This document shows, one piece after another, positions 40,007 to 44,991 of a stretch of 44,991 bases of DNA (position 1 is the stretch's first letter; each line of letters opens with the position of its first letter). Made by a program: the position numbers and the translations under genes. A model generated the notes under the pieces. That model was not told where the DNA came from. It saw nothing but the letters and a program-made list of their open reading frames with translations, and did not search any database. Source of the DNA: an uncultured Clostridia bacterium (GTDB lineage: Bacteria; Bacillota; Clostridia; Lachnospirales; Lachnospiraceae); the NCBI GenBank assembly GCA_948472945.1, contig CAOKVX010000019.1, positions 1 to 44,991 of the forward strand, read 5' to 3'.

Positions 40007-40780
40007 TCATTCTTTCTTTTCCAAGCTCAGTTCGGAAAACACTGCATCATTAATCACTTTTATATATGTACCTTTCATACCTGATGAGTGTGATTCTATC
40101 ACTCCGGCACTTTCAAACTTTCTCAGAGCATTAACTATAACCGAGCGGGTAATTCCAACCCTGTCTGCAATTTTGCTGGCGACAAGGACTCCTTCCTTGT
40201 TGCCAAGCTCCTCAAAGACATGGGATATAGCCTCGATTTCAGAGTATGACAGCGTTCCGATAACCGATTTTACTATCTGTTTCTTCCTGATGTTTTCAGC
40301 ATCCTCTTCCTTGACAGACCTCATCATCTCAAGACCAACAACAGTCGTGCCATACTCGCTCAATATAATATCATCAATTGTAAATTCACTGTTAATTCTG
40401 TATATGAATAACGTACCAAGCCTTTCACCTGATATGTCGATAGGAACTATAATAGCATTATATCCATTCTCTCTTGCTCTTTCAAATCCAAATGTAGCCA
40501 AATTGACATTTTCCATTGTTGAAAGCACATTAAGAAAACGTTCATTGAGAGTGACATCAATAAGCCTGCCAACCTGATTCTGTAAAAGTTCCTGAAGACA
40601 TTCCACATCATCTCTGTTATATATTCCGAGAATCTTTCCCTTCTTGCTTAAAACGATAATATTAGAATGTAAAACATCCCCCAAAACCGCACATATGTCG
40701 TCAAAAACAAACTTACCGGATGTATTATTGTGTAACAACTTATTGATTTTTCTTGTCCTATCCAACAATTGAACACTCAT
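40007..40780 (-). CDS. codY: GTP- and branched-chain amino acid-sensing repressor CodY
   Basis: CodY represses many nutrient-limitation genes when GTP and branched-chain amino acids are plentiful. The 257 residues have the N-terminal GAF domain (LLDRTRKINKLLHNNTSGKF) and a C-terminal winged helix (ASKIADRVGITRSVIVNALR, then GMKGTYIKVIN). In B. subtilis CodY represses the fla/che promoter and lies directly upstream of flgB, as here. The gene has a good promoter with a repeated element. I see no exact copy of the CodY box AATTTTCWGAAAATT in the codY-flgB gap. Confidence 0.97.
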   Translation of the reverse strand: MSVQLLDRTRKINKLLHNNTSGKFVFDDICAVLGDVLHSNIIVLSKKGKILGIYNRDDVECLQELLQNQVGRLIDVTLNERFLNVLSTMENVNLATFGFERARENGYNAIIVPIDISGERLGTLFIYRINSEFTIDDIILSEYGTTVVGLEMMRSVKEEDAENIRKKQIVKSVIGTLSYSEIEAISHVFEELGNKEGVLVASKIADRVGITRSVIVNALRKFESAGVIESHSSGMKGTYIKVINDAVFSELSLEKKE

Positions 40781-40813
40781 ATCTCATGCTCCTGTTCGTT
40801 CAAGCTATTCCTT

Positions 40814-40870
40814 AGTATATCATAACAAGCAGTTAAATTCAACAAAATAAACAGCTAAATTCAACAAAAT
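40814..40870 (-). promoter_or_regulatory. codY promoter with 22-bp direct repeat
   Basis: TTGAAT (40837-40842) and TATACT (40814-40819) are 17 bp apart on the minus strand. A 19-base element occurs twice, at 40830-40848 and 40852-40870, with one mismatch and a 22-bp period; the downstream copy covers the -35 box. The period, two helical turns, suggests a dimeric or paired operator. Confidence 0.7.
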
Positions 40871-40887
40871 GTATCAACAATAACATA

Positions 40888-42954
40888 TCAATTCGGCTTT
40901 TTTTCTATATAACCGCATGTATTATCCATGCAGACAAGTTTGTTTCCTTTTTCTACCATAACTTTTCCACATTCAGGGCAAAGTTTTCCTGACGGTTTCT
41001 GCCAAGACATGAAATCACATTCAGGATGATTAAGGCACCCGTAATACTTCCTGCCTTTCTGCGTCTTCTTAATTGCTATTTCACCGCCGCACTCCGGGCA
41101 AGTGACTCCTATTTTTTCAAAATAAGGCTTAGTGTTTCTACAATCAGGAAATCCCGGACATGCCAAAAACTTACCATGCGGACCGTATTTTATAACCATA
41201 TTCCTTCCACAGTTATCACATATGTCATCCGTGACCTCGTCCTCAATTTTAATTTCCTGAAGCTCCTCCTCAGCCTTTTCCACTGCAACCGCAAGGTCGG
41301 GATAAAAATTCCTGACAACAGTTTTCCACGCGACAGTCCCCTCCTCAACACAGTCGAGAAGTCCTTCAAGGTTGGCCGTAAAATTAGCGTCCACTATCGA
41401 GGCAAATTCACTTACCATAATCGAGTTGACAATCTCGCCCAATTCGGTTACATAAAGGTTCTTTTTTTCTTTTGCAACATATCTTCTTGAAATAATCGTA
41501 GTGATTGTAGGCGCATAAGTACTCGGACGCCCTATACCAAGCTCCTCAAGCGTCTTTACAAGCGATGCCTCGGTGAAATGGGCCGGCGGCTGTGTGAAAT
41601 GCTGCTGTTTTTCAAATTCACCGGCGTAAAACTTCATTCCCTTTTCAATCTTGGATGAAATGACATCTGACTCTTGCCTGTCTTCATCAGACTGATAGAC
41701 TGAAAGATAACCTGCAAATTTCACCTTAGATGCGACAGCAGTAAATCTGTAACCTCCGCCGTCTATTTTTATTGACGTTGTCTCATATTTTGCATATTCC
41801 ATCCTGCTCGCAACAAATCTCTTCCAAATCAGTTGATAAAGCCTAAACTGTTCTCTGGACAACTGTTCTTTTATTTTCACAGGGGTTAAATCAACATAGG
41901 TCGGCCTGATAGCCTCATGTGCGTCCTGTATTTTCCTTTTGCTCTTTTCTTCCCCGCTGCCGGTTATGACATATTCTCCGCCATAATTCTCTGAAATAAA
42001 TTCCCTGCACAGACTGTCGGCCTCCTCTGATATTCTTGTCGAGTCCGTACGGAGATATGTTATAAGTCCTATAGTTCCGTAACCCTTTATATTAACTCCC
42101 TCATATAGCTGCTGCGCTATACGCATTGTCTTCTGTGTTGAAAAGTTGAGCGTCTTTGCCGACTCCTGCTGAAGCGTACTTGTAGTAAACGGTTTTGGAG
42201 ACTTTTTAACCCTCTCCGAAATCTTTATATCGCCCACCTCAAACTCGGAGCCCTTTATTTTATCGATAATGTCGTTAACCTGCTTCTCGTTGTCAAGCTC
42301 AATCCTGCCGTCTGCATTTCCGTAAAAGTGAGCCTTAAACGGTTTTCTGTCTCCCGACTTGCCAAACAGCCCATCAAGGCTCCAGTATTCTTTCGGTATA
42401 AATGAGTCTATCTCTTTTTCCCTGTCGCATATAAGCCTCAGGGCCACAGACTGCACTCTTCCCGCACTAAGTCCGTTTTTTACCTTTGCCCACAGAAGAG
42501 GGCTAATCTTATACCCTACCATCCTGTCCAGCATACGTCTTACCTGCTGTGCGTCGACAAGGTTCATGTCAATGTCTCTGGCATCCTTTATCGACTGTTT
42601 TACAGCATTTTTTGTAATCTCATTAAATGTTATCCTGCTTGTTTTGCTGTTGTCCAGCCTAAGAGCTTCAAGAAGATGCCACGATATAGCCTCCCCCTCA
42701 CGGTCCGGGTCAGTCGCCAGATACACTTTATCTGCTTTCTTTGCCGCTTTGCGAAGTTTTGCAAGCAGTTCTCCCTTTCCTCGTATAGTAATATATTTTG
42801 GCTCGTAATCATTTTCCACATCTACGCCAAGCCTGCTCTTTGGTAAATCCCTGACGTGCCCGTTAGACGCCATAACTTCATAGTTCTTTCCCAGAAATTT
42901 TTTGATTGTTTCAGCTTTAGCCGGTGACTCAACAATAACAAGGTACTTAGACAT
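40888..42954 (-). CDS. topA: DNA topoisomerase I
   Basis: Type IA topoisomerase that relaxes negative supercoils. The 688 residues comprise an N-terminal TOPRIM domain (VIVESPAKAETIKKFLG, LATDPDREGEAISWH), the catalytic region with the active-site Tyr in GLITYLRTDSTRIS near residue 300, and three C-terminal four-cysteine zinc ribbons (starting CDNCG, CPECGGE and CPECGK). CAGGAG precedes the ATG. It follows dprA as in many Firmicutes; here codY comes directly after, without the trmFO, xerC and clpQY genes that intervene in B. subtilis. Confidence 0.98.
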   Translation of the reverse strand: MSKYLVIVESPAKAETIKKFLGKNYEVMASNGHVRDLPKSRLGVDVENDYEPKYITIRGKGELLAKLRKAAKKADKVYLATDPDREGEAISWHLLEALRLDNSKTSRITFNEITKNAVKQSIKDARDIDMNLVDAQQVRRMLDRMVGYKISPLLWAKVKNGLSAGRVQSVALRLICDREKEIDSFIPKEYWSLDGLFGKSGDRKPFKAHFYGNADGRIELDNEKQVNDIIDKIKGSEFEVGDIKISERVKKSPKPFTTSTLQQESAKTLNFSTQKTMRIAQQLYEGVNIKGYGTIGLITYLRTDSTRISEEADSLCREFISENYGGEYVITGSGEEKSKRKIQDAHEAIRPTYVDLTPVKIKEQLSREQFRLYQLIWKRFVASRMEYAKYETTSIKIDGGGYRFTAVASKVKFAGYLSVYQSDEDRQESDVISSKIEKGMKFYAGEFEKQQHFTQPPAHFTEASLVKTLEELGIGRPSTYAPTITTIISRRYVAKEKKNLYVTELGEIVNSIMVSEFASIVDANFTANLEGLLDCVEEGTVAWKTVVRNFYPDLAVAVEKAEEELQEIKIEDEVTDDICDNCGRNMVIKYGPHGKFLACPGFPDCRNTKPYFEKIGVTCPECGGEIAIKKTQKGRKYYGCLNHPECDFMSWQKPSGKLCPECGKVMVEKGNKLVCMDNTCGYIEKKPN

Positions 42955-43020
42955 ATCTACACTCCTGATTAATACTTACTTTCATCATTATCATGTTCGT
43001 CCACAGAACAAACATAGATT

Positions 43021-43049
43021 AGCATACACTATTTTTTCCCTGCTTGCAA
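43021..43049 (-). promoter_or_regulatory. Putative topA promoter
   Basis: On the minus strand TTGCAA (43044-43049) and TATGCT (43021-43026) are 17 bp apart in the 132-bp gap between dprA and topA. A small imperfect hairpin (GTTTGTTC/GACGAAC) follows in the leader. The -10 is moderate, so the call is tentative. Confidence 0.5.
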
Positions 43050-43086
43050 GAAAATTATTAATTCCTTGTCCTCATAAATATATTCA

Positions 43087-44322
43087 CTAACTCAAAATAA
43101 AATAATTATTATCTGCATGTTTTATAAGATTTTTTAATTCAAGCCTGCATACTATCCGCATAACCTCATCAATTCCAACGCCTGTCTCACGCGCTATCAT
43201 ATCAATATGCTTTGGAAGAACACCTACCGCTGAATATACTTTTTTTTCATTCAAAACCTCAGCGTCCGTATAATATCCCATAGCTTCCAGTCGTTTAAGA
43301 TTGTCGTTCACGGTTTTTGTATTTTTCTCTCCTGTGCCGTTTTGCAAACCGTTTATCAAATAATCTTTATTCATTGCGCTTTCCAAATTCTTATCTAAAA
43401 TACGATTATGTTCCCTATATTTTTTGTTTGCATCTTGAACATATTTTACCACATCATCCAAATTCAAAAATACATGAGCGCCCTGAGATATAAGGCTGTT
43501 GCATCCACTGCTCTGCCCGTCCGTAATTCTTCCCGGAACCGCGTACACTTCCTTACCCTGTTCAAGCGCCATATCAACTGTTATAAATGTCCCGCTTTTG
43601 ACACCGGCTTCCACGACTATAAGAACATCTGCAAGTCCCGAAATCAATCTGTTTCTCTCCGGAAAAAATCCCCGCAGCGGAGCGGTCCCCGGCGAATATT
43701 CTGACATTATTACACCCTTTCTGCATATATCCGAATATAAGTTTATGTTACTTTGCGGGTAACATATGTCAACCCCGCAGCCAAGCACAGCCACAGGAAG
43801 ACCTCCGGCGTCAACGCAGCCTCTTAGGGCAGCCGAATCTATTCCCTTTGCCATTCCGCTTACTACGGCAATCCCTGCCACCGCAAGCCCATATCCAATC
43901 CTATACGCCGTCTCATATCCGTATCTTGTACATTTCCTCGATCCCACAACCGCGGCTGACGGCATATCAAATATACCGGAATATGAACTTTCGCGACAGA
44001 AAGCGCCTTTTAGATAAAGTGCATGCGGCATATCAGGTATATCCTTAAATTTTGAAGGGTAGTCCGGTGAGTCTCTGTGCATAAAACTAATGCCCAATTT
44101 TATTATATCCTCAAGTTCATTTGTTTTAAATTGTTTCATAGACTCTGCCAGAGCTTTTCTCTTCTTTACCTCGATAACAGTTATCTTATCTATAGTTTCA
44201 TCGTCCGAACCATAAAGATGTTTGGGTGAGCTAAATATGTCAAGAAGTCTATTGCGCGTTTTCCTGCCGATGCCCTCAATGTTTGTGAACCAGTACCATA
44301 ATTTATCGTCCTCAGTTATCAT
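43087..44322 (-). CDS. dprA: DNA processing protein DprA (Smf)
   Basis: DprA loads RecA on incoming single-stranded DNA during natural transformation. The 411 residues have an N-terminal helix-hairpin-helix region (IEGIGRKTRNRLLDIF), the Rossmann-like DprA core (AAVVGSRKCTRYGYETAYRI, then SGMAKGIDSAALRG and AVLGCGVDICYP), and a C-terminal winged helix (MIARETGVGIDEVMRIVCRL). GGAGGG precedes the ATG. It overlaps the yifB/comM-like fragment by 11 bases, the usual operonic pairing. Natural competence in this lineage is not implied by dprA alone. Confidence 0.96.
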   Translation of the reverse strand: MITEDDKLWYWFTNIEGIGRKTRNRLLDIFSSPKHLYGSDDETIDKITVIEVKKRKALAESMKQFKTNELEDIIKLGISFMHRDSPDYPSKFKDIPDMPHALYLKGAFCRESSYSGIFDMPSAAVVGSRKCTRYGYETAYRIGYGLAVAGIAVVSGMAKGIDSAALRGCVDAGGLPVAVLGCGVDICYPQSNINLYSDICRKGVIMSEYSPGTAPLRGFFPERNRLISGLADVLIVVEAGVKSGTFITVDMALEQGKEVYAVPGRITDGQSSGCNSLISQGAHVFLNLDDVVKYVQDANKKYREHNRILDKNLESAMNKDYLINGLQNGTGEKNTKTVNDNLKRLEAMGYYTDAEVLNEKKVYSAVGVLPKHIDMIARETGVGIDEVMRIVCRLELKNLIKHADNNYFILS

Positions 44323-44878
44323 CTTTTAACCCTCCGCTGAAAAAAGACAACCTGTCCGTGCATCTGTACATAACCGCTTCCTCTATATGTTTTTGCTCGA
44401 TAATTTCTTTACATTCAATATCCGCTATTGTCCTCGCAACTTTCAGTATTTTATGATACCCCCTTGCGGACATCGACATTTTTTCATACATCTGCGCAAG
44501 ATACTCTTTTGTTGCCGAATCAACCTTGCAGTATTTTTTAACCTGCTTTGCGCTCATATCCGCATTTCTGTAAATATTTTCCCCTTTAAATCTTTTCTCC
44601 TGTATATGTAAAACACTTTCAACCCGTTTCCTTATCTGTGCACTCGACTCCCCGTACCGGTTCTTTATATTAATTATGCTGCCGTACTCCACAGTATGTA
44701 CCTGAGTTATTATATCTATTCTATCTAGCAGCGGATAACTTAATTTGCCCAGATATTTTTTTATCTGAAGAGGGGTGCATGTACATTTAAGCCTGTCGGG
44801 ATAATAACCGCAAGGACACGGGTTCATCGGTACAACGAAATTGATACAATTCAACGATGCACCCCTAAATGCACCCCC
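44312..44878 (-). pseudogene. 5'-truncated YifB/ComM-like Mg-chelatase family gene
   Basis: The open frame encodes the C-terminal part (about 180 residues) of a YifB/ComM-type AAA+ protein: MNPCPCGYY, LSYPLLDRIDII, and the Mg-chelatase C-terminal region (ARGYHKILKVARTIADIECK). Full proteins are about 510 residues; the Walker A and B motifs are missing. Homology stops abruptly just before FVVPMNPCPCG, and the frame meets a stop at 44879-44881. There is no ATG or ribosome site, only a TTG at 44854. A terminator and tandem ATGCACCCC-like sequences replace the 5' part. Insertion, deletion or an assembly join could each explain this. The intact 3' end still overlaps dprA. Confidence 0.85.
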
Positions 44879-44885
44879 CTAAACC

Positions 44886-44921
44886 TAAAAAATGCGGGCC
44901 GGAAACTGATTATTCCGGCCC
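44886..44921 (-). terminator. Terminator hairpin upstream of the yifB fragment
   Basis: Perfect 9-bp arms GGGCCGGAA (44896-44904) and TTCCGGCCC (44913-44921) enclose an 8-base loop. On the minus strand the stem is followed by GCATTTTTT. On the plus strand AT-rich sequence also follows, so it could work both ways. It implies a gene ending just right of the window and blocks read-through into the fragment. Confidence 0.8.
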
Positions 44922-44991
44922 ATAAAAAATTTTTCTTTCTATATTAAATAGCAAAATTTACACATTTTTACCTATCCATCAACTTTCACTT

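Overview
The window is a chromosomal segment from a motile, low-G+C Gram-positive bacterium, most likely a clostridium of the Lachnospiraceae type. The grounds are the AT-rich intergenic DNA, strong AGGAGG-type ribosome binding sites, a CodY regulator, a FliY-type switch protein with CheC motifs, CheC and CheD, and gene order. All supported genes lie on the minus strand, so the window reads from high to low coordinates. No rRNA, tRNA, CRISPR array or intact transposase was seen.

Right end (about 44.99-40.0 kb): an N-terminally truncated yifB/comM-like fragment behind a terminator hairpin, then dprA, topA and codY. Putative vegetative promoters precede topA and codY, and a 22-bp-spaced direct repeat overlaps the codY promoter.

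Centre (about 39.9-4.9 kb): one continuous flagellar/chemotaxis (fla/che) supercluster, in order flgB, flgC, fliE, fliF, fliG, fliH, fliI, fliJ, motE-like, fliK, flgD, TIGR02530-type gene, flgE, flbD, motA, motB, fliL, fliM, fliY, cheY, fliO, fliP, fliQ, fliR, flhB, flhA, flhF, flhG, PilZ gene, cheB, cheA, cheW, cheC, cheD, a small membrane protein gene, sigD/fliA, fapA-like, two uncharacterised genes (105 aa and a DUF6115/SwrB-like 253 aa) and a short YceG/MltG-like membrane protein. It encodes rod, MS ring, switch, export gate, ATPase, hook, stator, core chemotaxis enzymes and the flagellar sigma factor. Order matches the Bacillus subtilis fla/che operon, including codY upstream and rpsB-tsf downstream. 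Differences are motAB inside the cluster, a PilZ gene between flhG and cheB, and several small genes of unknown role. Filament, flgM, cheR and receptor genes are absent from the window. The sequence suggests internal transcriptional control: a near-consensus sigma-D promoter before fliK, a stem-loop after flgE followed by a sigma-A-type promoter for flbD-motAB, another sigma-A-type promoter with a hairpin leader before fliM, and folded intergenic islands before fliK, flgE and flhA.

Left end (about 4.9 kb to 1): a GNAT acetyltransferase pseudogene with an in-frame stop, the rpsB-tsf unit with its own promoter and terminator, six copies of a 10-bp motif ahead of a 58-aa AbrB-like gene, and a lone DUF4268 nuclease-like gene. 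This flank looks accessory.
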